From Cellulomonas sp. Root485 (GTDB taxonomy: Bacteria > Actinomycetota > Actinomycetes > Actinomycetales > Cellulomonadaceae): 64,000 nt of DNA. Below the pieces are notes generated by a model. That model saw only the letters and a program-made list of their open reading frames with translations, was not told the DNA's origin and did no database searches. How positions within the stretch are numbered: the stretch's first letter is position 1; the number at the start of each line of letters is the position of its first letter. The stretch spans positions 1,075,044 through 1,139,043 of the forward strand of contig NZ_LMFC01000002.1 in NCBI RefSeq assembly GCF_001426705.1, given 5' to 3'. The translations under genes and the position numbers were made by a program. Shown in pieces: positions 16,058-26,000 of the stretch.

Positions 16058-17896
16058 GTGAATTCATCGACCAGCACACCCCGGCGGCGTGCGGCCGGCA
16101 GGACGGCGACAGCCGTCGTGACCGCGTCCGTGCTCGTCGCGACCGGCCTGCTGGGCGCACCCGCTGCGCTCGCAGACGACCCGGCGGCCACCAGCTCGCC
16201 GACCACCAGCCCGACGGTCACCGACGACCCGACGACAGCCGACCCCACGGTCACCGACGATCCGGCTGCCACGCCCGACCCGACGCTCGGCACCGAGGCA
16301 CCGCTGTCCGAGGCGCCTGCGCCGCCCGCCGAGGACGACGGCGACGTGTCCGTGCTCCGGCTGCCCGGCTTCCCGGCGCCCTCGATCCACAGCCAGCGGG
16401 CCTACGACCCGGAGGAGAACTTCACGGCGAGGTGGACCCGGGCCGACGCGCTCCAGCTGCGAGCGATGTCCGACCCGGACGCTCCGGCGGGCGAGAACTC
16501 CATGCCCCCGGAGTACTCCATGCCGGAGATCCCGCAGGACTTCCCGATCCTCACGGAACCCGACGGCACCCAGGTCTGGGTGTGGGACACGTGGACCCTG
16601 ACCGACGGGGCGTCCGACCAGCTCAGCTTCAAGGGCTGGGAGGTCATCTTCGCGCTGACGGCGGACCCGAACGCGGGCTACACGTTCGATGCCCGGCACA
16701 CGCACGCGCGCCTCGGGTTCTTCTACCGCAAGGCGGACGTGCCGACCGAGCAGCGACCCGAGAACGGGGGCTGGATCTACGGCGGTCTCGTGTTCCCGGA
16801 CGGTGCCGCGGGCGCGATCTTCGAGGATCAGACCTTCACCACGGTCACCGAGTGGTCCGGGTCGACGCGCCTGATGGACGGCAACAAGCTGCGGCTCTTC
16901 TACACCGCGGTCGCCTTCTACCGGAACGCGAACGACGAGGACATCAAGCCCGCGGACCCGCGGATCGTGCAGACGGAGGGCCGGATCTTCGCCGACGAGA
17001 ACGGCGTCTGGATGACCGGGTTCCGGGACCAGCACCAGCTCCTGGTGCCGGACGGCACGTACTACCAGACCAAGGAGCAGAACCCGTTCGTCAACTTCCG
17101 CGACCCGTTCACCTTCGAGGACCCGGCGCACCCGGGCAAGACCTACATGGTGTTCGAGGGCAACACGGGAGGTCAGCGCGGGTCGGTCACCTGCACGGCG
17201 GCCGACCTCGGCTACCGCGACGGCGATGCGTACGCCGAGGACCCGGCGACCGTGACGGCGAACGGCGCCAACTTCCAGATGGCCAACGTCGGGCTGGCGG
17301 TCGCCGAGAACAAGGCGCTGACGCAGTGGCGGTTCCTCCCGCCGATCCTGTCCGGGAACTGCGTGAACGACCAGACCGAGCGGCCGCAGATCTATCTGGA
17401 GAACGGAAAGTACTACCTGTTCACGATCAGCCACCGCAGCACCTTCGCGCGGGGTCCTGGTGTGGACTCCACCGATCCGCGGTTCTGGTACATGGACGGA
17501 CCGGACGGCGTCTACGGGTTCGTCGGCAACGGGATCCGGTCGGACTTCCAGCCGCTCAACGAGGGCAGCGGGCTCGCGCTCGGCAACCCGACCAACCTCG
17601 CCTACGGGATCGGCACGTCGGCCGCGCCGGCCGAGGGTCAGTCGCCGTACACGTTCCAGGCCTACTCGCACTACGTGATGCCGAACGGGCTCGTCGAGTC
17701 GTTCATCGACGCGATCGGCAACCCGGACGTGCGACGAGGCGGGACGCTGGCTCCGACCGTGCACCTGTCGATCGCGGGGGCGTCGGCCGTGGTCGACCGC
17801 AGCTACGGCGACGGCGGGCTCGGTGCGTACGGCGACATCCCGGCCAACAAGGTCCAGCCGGTCGACCCGGCACCGGACCCGAGACCGGTGCCCTGA
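16058..17896 (+). CDS. Secreted GH68 levansucrase-type fructosyltransferase
   Basis: 612-aa exported enzyme that transfers fructose from sucrose to growing fructan (levan or inulin) or to water. Signal peptide 1-39 (ALA-DD), then a Thr/Pro/Asp-rich linker (40-95) with repeated PTVTDDP units. The GH68 domain carries the catalytic triad: nucleophile D177 in VWDTW, D349 in FRDPF, and acid/base E441 in ERPQ. GTG at 16058 is fixed by a GAGGAG ribosome site about 9 nt upstream; the longer open frame to 15164 has no support. The downstream GH32 lipoprotein gene follows after a strong hairpin. Product type (levan versus inulin) is not decided by these motifs; levan is the commoner outcome in bacteria. 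Confidence 0.92.
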   Translation: MNSSTSTPRRRAAGRTATAVVTASVLVATGLLGAPAALADDPAATSSPTTSPTVTDDPTTADPTVTDDPAATPDPTLGTEAPLSEAPAPPAEDDGDVSVLRLPGFPAPSIHSQRAYDPEENFTARWTRADALQLRAMSDPDAPAGENSMPPEYSMPEIPQDFPILTEPDGTQVWVWDTWTLTDGASDQLSFKGWEVIFALTADPNAGYTFDARHTHARLGFFYRKADVPTEQRPENGGWIYGGLVFPDGAAGAIFEDQTFTTVTEWSGSTRLMDGNKLRLFYTAVAFYRNANDEDIKPADPRIVQTEGRIFADENGVWMTGFRDQHQLLVPDGTYYQTKEQNPFVNFRDPFTFEDPAHPGKTYMVFEGNTGGQRGSVTCTAADLGYRDGDAYAEDPATVTANGANFQMANVGLAVAENKALTQWRFLPPILSGNCVNDQTERPQIYLENGKYYLFTISHRSTFARGPGVDSTDPRFWYMDGPDGVYGFVGNGIRSDFQPLNEGSGLALGNPTNLAYGIGTSAAPAEGQSPYTFQAYSHYVMPNGLVESFIDAIGNPDVRRGGTLAPTVHLSIAGASAVVDRSYGDGGLGAYGDIPANKVQPVDPAPDPRPVP

Positions 17897-17912
17897 CCGG
17901 TCTGCGGACTGG

Positions 17913-17946
17913 GGCGGTGACCCCCGCGGCGGCGGGGGTCACCGCC
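17913..17946 (+). terminator. Perfect 15-bp hairpin between levansucrase and GH32
   Basis: The arms 17913-17927 and 17932-17946 are perfectly complementary with a GGCG loop, 16 bp after the levansucrase stop. No U-tract follows. The most likely start codon of the next gene (GTG 17917-17919) lies inside the left arm, so it may act as attenuator or translation block as well as 3'-end stabiliser. Confidence 0.6.
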
Positions 17947-19470
17947 CGCGCGCGCCGGACCGCGACCAGGCTGGTGGCCACGCTGCTGGTCGGCGCGGCC
18001 GGGCTGGGCGGATGCTCGAGCGGCGACGACCGTCCGGTTCCCTCCCCGTCGACGCCGTTCACCGAGCGGTGGCGCCCGCAGTTCCACTACTCCCCACCCG
18101 ACGGGCGCCTCGCCGACCCGAACGGCCTGGTGTTCGACGCCGGCGAGTGGCACCTGTTCCACCAGCAGGACGGGACATGGGCGCACGCGGTCAGCCCGGA
18201 CGCAGTGCACTGGACCGCGCTGCCGACCGCGCTCCGGCACGACGAGCTCGGCCAGGCCCTCTCCGGGAGCGCCGTGGTCGACCGTGCGAACACCAGCGGG
18301 TTGTTCGACGGCCCGGACGGTGGCCTCGTCGCGATCTACACCAGCACAGCGGGCGGAGAGGCGCAGAGCCTGGCGTACTCGTCCGACGCCGGGCGCACGT
18401 GGGACCGGTATGCAGGCAACCCCGTCCTCCCCAACGACGGGCGCAAGGACTTCCGCGACCCGAAGGTGTTCTGGCACGAGCCGACCCGCCGCTGGGTGAT
18501 GGTGGTGAGCCTGGGCGACGAGATCGGGCTGTTCTCGTCGCCCGACCTGGTCGACTGGGAGGAGCTCAGTCGCTTCGGGGCGGGCCACGGGCTGCACAGC
18601 GCCGTGTGGGAGTGTCCCGACCTGTTCCCGCTGCGGGTCGACGGGGACCCGGACCAGGTGCGGTGGGTGCTGACCGTCTCCGTCGGGGCCAGCGATGCCA
18701 CGGACGGCTCGACGGCGCAGTACTTCGTCGGCGACTTCGACGGGACCACCTTCGTCCGCGACCCCGCGGTCCCACCCGAGACGGTCCAGGAGACCGACGT
18801 CGGGCAGGACTTCTACGCCGCGCAGTCGTACGAGCACGCTCCCGACGGGCGACGCGTGTGGATCGGGTGGATGGGCAACTGGCGCTACCCGTACTCGGCG
18901 CCGACGCACCCCTGGACCAACGCCATGAGCGTCCCGCGCGACGTGGGCCTGCGTACCGTCGACGATGAAGTACGGCTCGTCCAGGCGCCGGTGCCGGAGC
19001 TCGGGTCGCTCCGCGGCGAGCCGACCCACATCGGCCCGCGGGCGATCGGGCCCGACACGGTCCTGCCGTTCACGGGCTCGACGTTCGAGCTGGAGACCGA
19101 GATCGAGACTCGCGGCGCGCGACGGGTGAGTGTGCGGCTGCTCGAGAGCCGGGATGCGGACGGGCGCCTCGTGGAGGCCGTCGAGGTCGGCTACGACGAC
19201 GGGCAGCTCGTCATGGACCGCACTCGCGGCGGGACCGCCGGCTTCGGTGTCCGACGCTCCGTGCCCTACCACCCCCGCGGCGGCGTCATCCGCTTGCACG
19301 TCCTGGTCGACGAGTCCTCGGTCGAGGTGTTCGTCGACGACGGGGCGCTGACCGGCACGATGGTGGTGTTCCCGGCGCGGGACGGTCGGGGGATGTCGTT
19401 GGCCGCCGAGGGCGGTGATCCTCGCGTGCGCGAGCTGACGTACTGGCCGCTGCGCTCGATCTGGCGCTGA
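17917..19470 (+). CDS. GH32 fructan hydrolase, lipoprotein
   Basis: 517-aa enzyme for exo-hydrolysis of fructans or sucrose at the cell surface. N-terminus: basic stretch RARRTATR, hydrophobic core, lipobox LGGC with C33 as lipidation site. Catalytic residues: nucleophile D67 in ADPNG, RDPKV motif (FRDPKVFW), and acid/base Glu in ECPDLF. The C-terminal beta-sandwich has SVEVFVDDG. GTG at 17917 is the only start that leaves a complete signal peptide (GTG 17974 would remove the basic part), yet it sits inside a perfect hairpin and has only a weak GGGG ribosome site. It follows the levansucrase by 20 bp and probably shares its transcript, with the hairpin limiting expression. It converges with the gntR gene. 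Confidence 0.85.
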   Translation: MTPAAAGVTARARRTATRLVATLLVGAAGLGGCSSGDDRPVPSPSTPFTERWRPQFHYSPPDGRLADPNGLVFDAGEWHLFHQQDGTWAHAVSPDAVHWTALPTALRHDELGQALSGSAVVDRANTSGLFDGPDGGLVAIYTSTAGGEAQSLAYSSDAGRTWDRYAGNPVLPNDGRKDFRDPKVFWHEPTRRWVMVVSLGDEIGLFSSPDLVDWEELSRFGAGHGLHSAVWECPDLFPLRVDGDPDQVRWVLTVSVGASDATDGSTAQYFVGDFDGTTFVRDPAVPPETVQETDVGQDFYAAQSYEHAPDGRRVWIGWMGNWRYPYSAPTHPWTNAMSVPRDVGLRTVDDEVRLVQAPVPELGSLRGEPTHIGPRAIGPDTVLPFTGSTFELETEIETRGARRVSVRLLESRDADGRLVEAVEVGYDDGQLVMDRTRGGTAGFGVRRSVPYHPRGGVIRLHVLVDESSVEVFVDDGALTGTMVVFPARDGRGMSLAAEGGDPRVRELTYWPLRSIWR

Positions 19471-19494
19471 GCCCGGTGCCCGACGAGCCCGCGC

Positions 19495-20145
19495 TCACTC
19501 ACCCAGGAGCGCGGACAGGTAGCGGGCGGTCTCGTCGGCGGCCTTGCTGTCGTCGCCCGCGACGATGGCCTCGACCAGGTGGTCGTGCGCGTCGTGGCCG
19601 TGTGCGTCGGTGACGAAGTTGAACCGGATGTTCTCGCCGATGGCGTCGAGCAGGTTCTCGTACAGGGTCACCAGCAGGGGGTTCGCGGTGGCGCGGACGA
19701 TCGCACGGTGCAGGTCGAGGTCGGTGGCGACCATCGCCTCCAGGTCGCCTGCGTGGTAGGCGGCGGCGCGTTCGTCGCGACGCTGGAGCAGGGCGGCGGC
19801 GTCGGTGGCGCTGCGGCGCCGGGCGGCCAGCCGGGCGGCCTCGACCTCGAGGGCGCGGCGGACCTCCACGACGTCGCGCTGGCGAGCGTCGGCGATCTGC
19901 CGGCCCATGGTGACGGCGAGCTCGGAGCGGGACAGCACGTAGGTGCCGGATCCCTGGCGCCGCTCGAGCAGTCCGGCGTGGACCAGGGACTGCACGGCCT
20001 CGCGCACGGTGTTGCGTCCGACGCCGAGGAGGTCGACCAGGGCGGGCTCCGGGGGGATCCGCGTCCCGACGGGCCACTGCTCCGTCTCGATCCGTCCCCG
20101 GAGCTCCTCGACCGCGGTGTCGATCAGTCCGGTCCGTCGCACCAT
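19495..20145 (-). CDS. GntR family regulator, FadR/FCD subfamily
   Basis: 216-aa repressor-type regulator. Residues about 5-70 form the GntR winged helix (LIDTAVEELRGRIETEQWPV, PPEPALVDLLGVGRNTVREA, LERRQGSGTYV); residues 85-215 are the all-helical FCD ligand domain, with the metal-ligand pattern D-x3-H (DLDLHRAIV) and later HDHLVEAI. The ligand is probably an organic acid or sugar acid, but unknown. ATG at 20145 has a GGAG sequence about 11 nt upstream. The frame stays open upstream through the antisense of argS, which is a composition artefact. It lies between the fructan genes and an MFS transporter that is read divergently, which makes that transporter the most likely direct target. Confidence 0.9.
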   Translation of the reverse strand: MVRRTGLIDTAVEELRGRIETEQWPVGTRIPPEPALVDLLGVGRNTVREAVQSLVHAGLLERRQGSGTYVLSRSELAVTMGRQIADARQRDVVEVRRALEVEAARLAARRRSATDAAALLQRRDERAAAYHAGDLEAMVATDLDLHRAIVRATANPLLVTLYENLLDAIGENIRFNFVTDAHGHDAHDHLVEAIVAGDDSKAADETARYLSALLGE

Positions 20146-20262
20146 CCGGTTAGGCTCCGTTCCGAGGCATGCGGTGCAGTCAACACCGGCGGTCGGGCAC
20201 ACGCCAGACCCCCGGACGGATGATTCCGGCCGCCGCGCCGCCCGGATCAGGAGCTCAGACCC

Positions 20263-21519
20263 GTGCAGTCCGTCATGCCGCCGCTCGCCCCGTGGCGCGG
20301 CCGCATCGTCGTGCTGGCCGGCATCGTCCTCGTCGGCCTCAACCTGCGCATCGCTGTCGCGGCCGTCTCGCCGATCATCGAGGTGGTTCGGCAGGACTTC
20401 GCGCTGACCGACACCCAGGTCGGTCTGCTCGGCACGGTCCCCGTCGCGTCGTTCGCGCTGTTCGGCTCGCTGGCCACGCCGGTCGCCCGACGTCTCGGGC
20501 TCGAGCCGACGATGATCCTCGCGCTGCTGCTCTCGATGACGGGCGAGCTCCTGCGCGCGCTGGCCGGCAGCGCACCGGCGTTCATCGGGTGGTCGGTGAT
20601 CGCGCTCGGTGGCCTCGGGATGGGCAACGTGCTGCTCCCGCCGCTGGTCAAGCGCTACTTCCCCGACCGCATCGGGACCGTCACCGCGTCGTACTCGGTG
20701 GCGATGTCCGTGAGCGCCGCGGTGCCGCCGCTGGTCGCGCTGCCCGTGGCGCAAGCCGCCGGGTGGCGGTGGTCGGTCGGGATGTGGGCGATCCTCGGGT
20801 TCGCGGCCGTGGTGCCGTGGGTGGTCGTGATCGCGCAGTCGGTGTCGGCGCGCGCGCACCTGCGCACCCTGGTGCGACGAGCGCCGCGGCGTGACCGAGA
20901 GGCCGTCCTGGTCCGTGCTGGTTCGGCCGAGAGCCGGATCGTGTGGCGCTCGCGGCTGGCCTGGGCGCTGGTCCTCGCGTTCTTCGCCAACACCACCTGC
21001 ACGTACGTGCTCTTCGCGTGGCTGCCGCAGATCCTGGCCGACGCCGGTCTGGGCCCCGACGTGGGAGGCCGGTGGCTCGCGGTGTTCGCGATCCTCGGGC
21101 TGCCGGCGTCGATCGTCTCCCCGGTCCTCACCGCACGGATGCGCAACCCGTTCCCCCTGGTGGTCGGCTTCGCCACGTGCTGGGTGGCGGGCCTGCTCGG
21201 GCTCCTGCTCGCGCCCGCGCAGGGGACCGCCGTCTGGATGGTCCTGCTCGGCATCGGGCCGGGGACGTTCCCGGTCATGCTCGCGCTCATCGGCCTGCGG
21301 TCGCGCACGCCCGCGATCGCCGTCGCGCTGTCCGGGATGGTGCAGGGCCTCGGCTACGCGCTCGCGGTCGTCGGACCGGTGGGGATCGGGGTGCTGCACG
21401 TCGCGACGGGCTCGTGGCACGAGCCGTTGCTCGTGCTGCTCGCTCTGGTGGCGGTGCTGCTCGTGGCGGGCTGGTTCGCCTGCCGGCCGACGATGCTGGG
21501 GCCGGAACCCGCTGCATAA
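20263..21519 (+). CDS. MFS transporter, CynX/NimT type
   Basis: 418-aa membrane protein with about 12 helices. The N-terminal stretch VLVGLNLRIAVAAVSPIIEV and LLGTVPVASFALFGSLATPVA resembles the CynX/NimT subgroup (cyanate, nitroimidazole or carboxylate-type substrates); the subgroup function is poorly known. GTG at 20263 has AGGAG 9 nt upstream and is preferred to ATG 20275. It is divergent from the GntR regulator with 117 bp between starts, which suggests GntR control. It ends 30 bp before argS. Confidence 0.83.
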   Translation: MQSVMPPLAPWRGRIVVLAGIVLVGLNLRIAVAAVSPIIEVVRQDFALTDTQVGLLGTVPVASFALFGSLATPVARRLGLEPTMILALLLSMTGELLRALAGSAPAFIGWSVIALGGLGMGNVLLPPLVKRYFPDRIGTVTASYSVAMSVSAAVPPLVALPVAQAAGWRWSVGMWAILGFAAVVPWVVVIAQSVSARAHLRTLVRRAPRRDREAVLVRAGSAESRIVWRSRLAWALVLAFFANTTCTYVLFAWLPQILADAGLGPDVGGRWLAVFAILGLPASIVSPVLTARMRNPFPLVVGFATCWVAGLLGLLLAPAQGTAVWMVLLGIGPGTFPVMLALIGLRSRTPAIAVALSGMVQGLGYALAVVGPVGIGVLHVATGSWHEPLLVLLALVAVLLVAGWFACRPTMLGPEPAA

Positions 21520-21537
21520 GCGCTCCCACCGGCTCGG

Positions 21538-21549
21538 TACCCTTCTCCG
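21538..21549 (+). promoter_or_regulatory. Putative leaderless promoter of argS
   Basis: A -10-like TACCCT at 21538-21543 stands 6 nt before the GTG start, which would place the transcription start at the start codon. No ribosome site is present. A -35 element is not clear. Confidence 0.35.
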
Positions 21550-23229
21550 GTGACTCCCGCCCAGCTCTCCGAGGCCCTCCGGGCCGCCCTCGTGCACGCC
21601 GTCGACGACGGAACGTTCGCCCTCGACCCCGCCGCGATCCCCGCGACCGTGCACCTCGAGCGACCCCGGCAGCGCGACCACGGGGACTGGGCCACCAACG
21701 TGGCGATGCAGCTGGCCAAGAAGGCGGGCACCAACCCGCGCGCCTTCGCCGAGGAGCTCGCCCGGCGCCTGGCGCAGACCGACGGCGTCGCGACGGTCGA
21801 GGTCGCCGGTCCCGGCTTCCTCAACATCCGCCTCGACGCGGCCGCCGCCGGTGAGCTGGCGCGTTCGGTCGTCGAGCAGGGCGGTGAGTACGGGCAGAAC
21901 GAGACGCTCGCCGGCGTCGCGCTCAACCTCGAGTTCGTGTCCGCCAACCCGACCGGTCCGCTGCACATCGGCGGCGTGCGCTGGGCGGCGGTCGGCGACA
22001 GCCTGGCGCGGGTGCTGCAGGCGTCCGGCGCGGCCGTGAGCCGGGAGTACTACTTCAACGACCACGGCGCGCAGATCGACCGGTTCTCCCGCTCCCTGCT
22101 GGCGCGGGCGCTGGGCCAGCCGGCGCCGGAGGACGGCTACGGCGGCAACTACATCTCCGAGATCGCGGAGCAGGTGGTGGCCGACGCGCTCGCCGCCGGC
22201 GAGACCGACCCGCGGACCCTGCCGTTCGACGACGCCAACGAGGCCTTCCGGGCGCGCGGCGTCGACCTGATGTTCGCCGAGATCCGCAAGTCCCTGGAGG
22301 ACTTCGGTGTCGAGTTCGACGTCTACTTCCACGAGGACTCGCTGCACAAGTCCGGTGCCGTCGACCACGCGGTCGCACGCCTGCGGGAGCTCGGCCACGT
22401 CTTCGAGGCCGACGGCGCGACCTGGCTGCGCACCACGACGTTCGGCGACGACCGCGACCGCGTGATCATCCGGTCCAACGGCGAGGCTGCCTACATCGCG
22501 GGCGACATCGCCTACTACCTGGACAAGCGCGAGCGCGGCTTCGACCGCGTCGTGATCATGCTCGGTGCCGACCACCACGGGTACATCGGCCGCATGATGG
22601 CGATCTGCGCGGCGTTCGGGGACACCCCGGGCGTGAACCTGGAGATCCTCATCGGGCAGCTGGTGAACCTGGTCAAGGACGGTGCGCCGGTCCGCATGAG
22701 CAAGCGCGCGGGCACGGTGGTGACCATCGACGACCTCGTGGACGCCGTCGGTGTCGACGCCGCCCGGTACGCGCTGGCCCGCTCGTCGGCGGACTCGATG
22801 ATCGACCTGGACCTCGACCTGCTGTCCAGCGCGAAGAACGAGAACCCCGTGTTCTACGTGCAGTACGCGCACGCTCGCACGGTGAACGTGGGCCGCAACG
22901 CCGCCGAGGCGGGGGTCCGTCGCGAGGACGGTTTCGACGCCTCGCTGCTGGACCACGAGAGCGAGTCCGTGCTGCTCGGGCGCATCGCCGAGTTCCCGCG
23001 GGTCGTCGCGCAGGCCGCCGAGCTGCGCGAGCCGCACCGCGTCGCCCGGTACCTGGAGGAGCTCGCCGGCAGCTACCACAAGTGGTACGACCAGCGCCGC
23101 GTGGCCCCGTTCGGCGACGAGGTCGTCGGCGACGTGCACCGCACCCGCCTCTGGCTGAACGACGCCACCCGCCAGGTCCTGGCCAACGGTCTGGGGCTGC
23201 TGGGCGTCAGCGCCCCGGAGCGGATGTGA
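21550..23229 (+). CDS. argS: Arginine--tRNA ligase
   Basis: 559-aa class I aminoacyl-tRNA synthetase that charges tRNA-Arg. Seen in order: N-terminal Add1 domain (about 1-110), the HIGH signature as HIGG in [15 protein letters not shown], the catalytic Rossmann fold with [12 protein letters not shown], the KMSK-like loop [15 protein letters not shown], and the C-terminal DALR anticodon domain ([15 protein letters not shown] to [19 protein letters not shown]). Length is normal. Start GTG 21550, apparently leaderless. The stop overlaps the lysA start by 4 bases, so the two are translationally coupled, an arrangement conserved in actinobacteria. Confidence 0.97.
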   Translation: MTPAQLSEALRAALVHAVDDGTFALDPAAIPATVHLERPRQRDHGDWATNVAMQLAKKAGTNPRAFAEELARRLAQTDGVATVEVAGPGFLNIRLDAAAAGELARSVVEQGGEYGQNETLAGVALNLEFVSANPTGPLHIGGVRWAAVGDSLARVLQASGAAVSREYYFNDHGAQIDRFSRSLLARALGQPAPEDGYGGNYISEIAEQVVADALAAGETDPRTLPFDDANEAFRARGVDLMFAEIRKSLEDFGVEFDVYFHEDSLHKSGAVDHAVARLRELGHVFEADGATWLRTTTFGDDRDRVIIRSNGEAAYIAGDIAYYLDKRERGFDRVVIMLGADHHGYIGRMMAICAAFGDTPGVNLEILIGQLVNLVKDGAPVRMSKRAGTVVTIDDLVDAVGVDAARYALARSSADSMIDLDLDLLSSAKNENPVFYVQYAHARTVNVGRNAAEAGVRREDGFDASLLDHESESVLLGRIAEFPRVVAQAAELREPHRVARYLEELAGSYHKWYDQRRVAPFGDEVVGDVHRTRLWLNDATRQVLANGLGLLGVSAPERM

Positions 23230-24587
23230 CCACGACGATCCCCGGCGAGCCCTGGTCCACGGGGGTCGCCCGGACGGTCGACGGTGCGGTGACGGTCGCG
23301 GGGGTCGACGTGCGCGAGCTGGCCGTCGAGCACGGCACCCCGGCCTACGTCCTCGACGAGTCGGACCTGCGCACCCGCGCCCGCGGCTACCGTCGCGCGT
23401 TCGAGACGGCGTTCGCGGAGATCGGCGCGGGCGTCGACGTGTACTACGCGGGCAAGGCGTTCCTGTCCGTCGCGGTCGCGCGCTGGGTGCACGAGGAGGG
23501 CCTGCGCGTCGACACCGCCACGGGCGGCGAGCTCGCGGTCGCGCTGCGCGCCGGCATCCCCGGTGCGGACATCGGGCTGCACGGCAACAACAAGTCGGAC
23601 GCGGAGATCGGGCGGGCGCTCGACGCGGGCGTCGGCCGGATCATCGTCGACTCGCTCGTGGAGATCGACCGGGTGGCCGATGCGGTCGCCGCGCGCGGGG
23701 GAGCACCGGCGCCGGTGATGGTCCGCGTGACCACCGGCGTGCACGCGGGCGGCCACGAGTACATCTCGACGGCTCACGAGGACCAGAAGTTCGGCCTCTC
23801 GATCGCGTCGCCCGACGGGGACTCGCCCGCGATGCAGGGGCTGCTCGCCGTGCTGGCGCGCCCCGAGCTGCGGCTGCTCGGCATCCACTCGCACATCGGC
23901 TCGCAGATCCTGGACCCGTCCGGGTTCGAGGTCGCCGCCCGCGCGGTGCTGACCCTGCGCGCGCAGCTCGCGGAGCGCACCGGGGTGCTCGTCGAGGAGG
24001 TCGACCTCGGCGGCGGCTACGGCATCGCGTACCTGCCGGGGGAGGTCGCCCTCGACCCGGACCGCATCGCGAAGGACGTCGCCGCGTCGGTGCAGGCGAC
24101 GGCCACCGACCTCGGCACCCCGCTGCCGCGGTTCTCCATCGAGCCCGGCCGCGCGATCGTCGGCCCCGCCGGCCTCACGCTCTACACGGTCGGCACGGTC
24201 AAGCCCGTGCGGATCGACGACGGGAGCGTCCGCACCTACGTGTCCGTCGACGGCGGGATGAGCGACAACATCCGCCCCGCCCTCTACGGCGCGAGCTACC
24301 ACGCGGAGGTCGTCGGCCGGCTCTCGACCGCCGGGACGGTGCTGGCGCGCGTCGTCGGCAAGCACTGCGAGAGCGGCGACATCGTCGTCCACGAGGTGCA
24401 GCTGCCCGCCGACGTCCGCGCCGGAGACCTGCTCGCCGTCGCGGCGACGGGGGCGTACGGGCGGTCGATGGCGTCCAACTACAACCACGTGCCGCGTCCG
24501 CCGGTGGTCGCGGTGACCGACGGCGGGTCCCGCGTGCTGGTCCGCCGCGAGACGGAGGACGACCTCCTGGCGCTCGACCTCGGCTGA
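23226..24587 (+). CDS. lysA: Diaminopimelate decarboxylase
   Basis: 453-aa PLP enzyme (fold type III) that decarboxylates meso-diaminopimelate to L-lysine, the last step of the DAP pathway. PLP lysine K77 in [15 protein letters not shown], the phosphate-binding [10 protein letters not shown], the EPGRAIVG motif, and catalytic Cys in KHCESGD with [11 protein letters not shown] near the end are all present. Start GTG 23226 overlaps the argS stop (GTGA); the open frame upstream to 23082 lies inside argS and is spurious. Confidence 0.96.
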   Translation: MTTTIPGEPWSTGVARTVDGAVTVAGVDVRELAVEHGTPAYVLDESDLRTRARGYRRAFETAFAEIGAGVDVYYAGKAFLSVAVARWVHEEGLRVDTATGGELAVALRAGIPGADIGLHGNNKSDAEIGRALDAGVGRIIVDSLVEIDRVADAVAARGGAPAPVMVRVTTGVHAGGHEYISTAHEDQKFGLSIASPDGDSPAMQGLLAVLARPELRLLGIHSHIGSQILDPSGFEVAARAVLTLRAQLAERTGVLVEEVDLGGGYGIAYLPGEVALDPDRIAKDVAASVQATATDLGTPLPRFSIEPGRAIVGPAGLTLYTVGTVKPVRIDDGSVRTYVSVDGGMSDNIRPALYGASYHAEVVGRLSTAGTVLARVVGKHCESGDIVVHEVQLPADVRAGDLLAVAATGAYGRSMASNYNHVPRPPVVAVTDGGSRVLVRRETEDDLLALDLG

Positions 24588-24677
24588 CCGGACCACCGCT
24601 CGGACCACACGTCCCGACAGGCGGGACGCACCCCTATCCTGAGGGCGCTCCCGACCGATCCGACTGGAGGCCGTCCC

Positions 24678-26000
24678 GTGCCCTCGCCCGTGCCCGCCCA
24701 CCCGCCCCTGCGCGTCGCCGTCCTCGGCTGCGGCGTCGTCGGCACGGAGGTGGTGCGGCTGCTCACGACGCAGGCGGCGGACCTGGCGTCGCGCGTGGGT
24801 GCCCCGCTGGAGCTCGTCGGCGTCGCCGTCCGGGACGTCGAGACCGAGCGGGACGCCGTGGTCGACCGCGCGCTGCTCACCGCCGACGCGGAGTCGCTGG
24901 TCGAGCGCGCCGACGTCGTCGTCGAGGTCATGGGCGGCATCGAGCCCGCGCGGAGCCTGCTGCTGCGGGCGATCGCCTCCGGTGCGTCCGTCGTGACCGC
25001 CAACAAGGCCCTCCTCGCGCAGGACGGTCCGACGCTCTACGCCGCCGCCGACGAGGCCGGGGTGGACGTGTACTTCGAGGCCGCCGTCGCAGGTGCCATC
25101 CCGATCGTCCGCCCGGTGCGCGAGTCGCTCGCGGGGGACCGCGTGACCCGCGTGCTCGGCATCGTCAACGGCACCACCAACTACGTGCTCGACAAGATGG
25201 CGTCCGAGGGCCTCGACCTGGACCAGGCCGTCAAGGAGGCCCAGGCGCTGGGCTACGCGGAGGCGGACCCGACGGCCGACGTCGAGGGGTACGACGCCGC
25301 CGCGAAGGCCGCGATCCTCGCCTCGCTCGCGTTCCACACCCGGGTGTCCATCGAGGACGTCTCCCGCGAGGGCATCACGTCCCTGACGGCCGACGACGTG
25401 CTGTGGGCGCAGCGCACGGGCTACGTGCTCAAGCTCCTGGCGATCGCCGAGCGCGGGACGGCCGACGGCGTGGAGGGCGTGCAGGTCCGGGTCCACCCCG
25501 CCCTGGTACCCGTCAGCCACCCTCTCGCCACCGTTCGTGGCGCCTACAACGCGGTGTTCATCGAGGCCGAGGCCGCGGGCGAGCTCATGTTCTACGGCCG
25601 CGGCGCCGGCGGCGAGCCCACCGCGTCCGCCGTGCTCGGTGACGTCGTCTCGGTCGCCCGGCACCGCGTGCTCGGCGGCAAGGGCCCGATCGAGTCCCGC
25701 TACGCCGAGCTGCCGGTCCTGCCCGCGGCCGCCGCGCGCACCCGCTACCAGGTGCGGCTCGAGGTCGCGGACCGCCCCGGCGTGCTCGCCCAGGTCTCCT
25801 CGGTGCTGGCGTCGCACGACGTCTCGATCGAGGCCGTGCGGCAGACGCCGGTCCAGGACGCGCCCGACGCCGACTACGCGCGCCTGGTGATCACCACGCA
25901 CGCGGCCCCAGAGCACGCGTTGCGCAGCACCGTCGAGGCCATCGCGGGTCTCGACGTCGTGCGTCGTGTCGTGTCCGTCCTGCGAGTCGAGGGAGCCTGA
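24678..26000 (+). CDS. hom: Homoserine dehydrogenase
   Basis: 440-aa NAD(P)H-dependent enzyme that reduces aspartate semialdehyde to homoserine, the branch point to threonine and methionine. N-terminal Rossmann fold with [13 protein letters not shown]; catalytic region [20 protein letters not shown] and [12 protein letters not shown]-terminal ACT domain (about 355-440, [20 protein letters not shown]), expected to bind threonine for feedback inhibition. GTG 24678 has a TGGAGG ribosome site. Its stop shares TGATG with thrC. The 90-bp gap from lysA contains a TATCCT -10-like element, so hom may have its own promoter. Confidence 0.96.
   Translation: MPSPVPAHPPLRVAVLGCGVVGTEVVRLLTTQAADLASRVGAPLELVGVAVRDVETERDAVVDRALLTADAESLVERADVVVEVMGGIEPARSLLLRAIASGASVVTANKALLAQDGPTLYAAADEAGVDVYFEAAVAGAIPIVRPVRESLAGDRVTRVLGIVNGTTNYVLDKMASEGLDLDQAVKEAQALGYAEADPTADVEGYDAAAKAAILASLAFHTRVSIEDVSREGITSLTADDVLWAQRTGYVLKLLAIAERGTADGVEGVQVRVHPALVPVSHPLATVRGAYNAVFIEAEAAGELMFYGRGAGGEPTASAVLGDVVSVARHRVLGGKGPIESRYAELPVLPAAAARTRYQVRLEVADRPGVLAQVSSVLASHDVSIEAVRQTPVQDAPDADYARLVITTHAAPEHALRSTVEAIAGLDVVRRVVSVLRVEGA

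Noticed and set aside
20146..23139. Upstream 998 codons of the minus-strand frame that ends in the GntR gene
   Set aside because: Only the last 216 codons resemble a protein family; the rest is antisense to argS and the MFS gene with no domain signature.
23073..25916. 947-codon minus-strand frame opposite lysA and hom
   Set aside because: Antisense composition artefact; lysA and hom carry all catalytic motifs on the plus strand.
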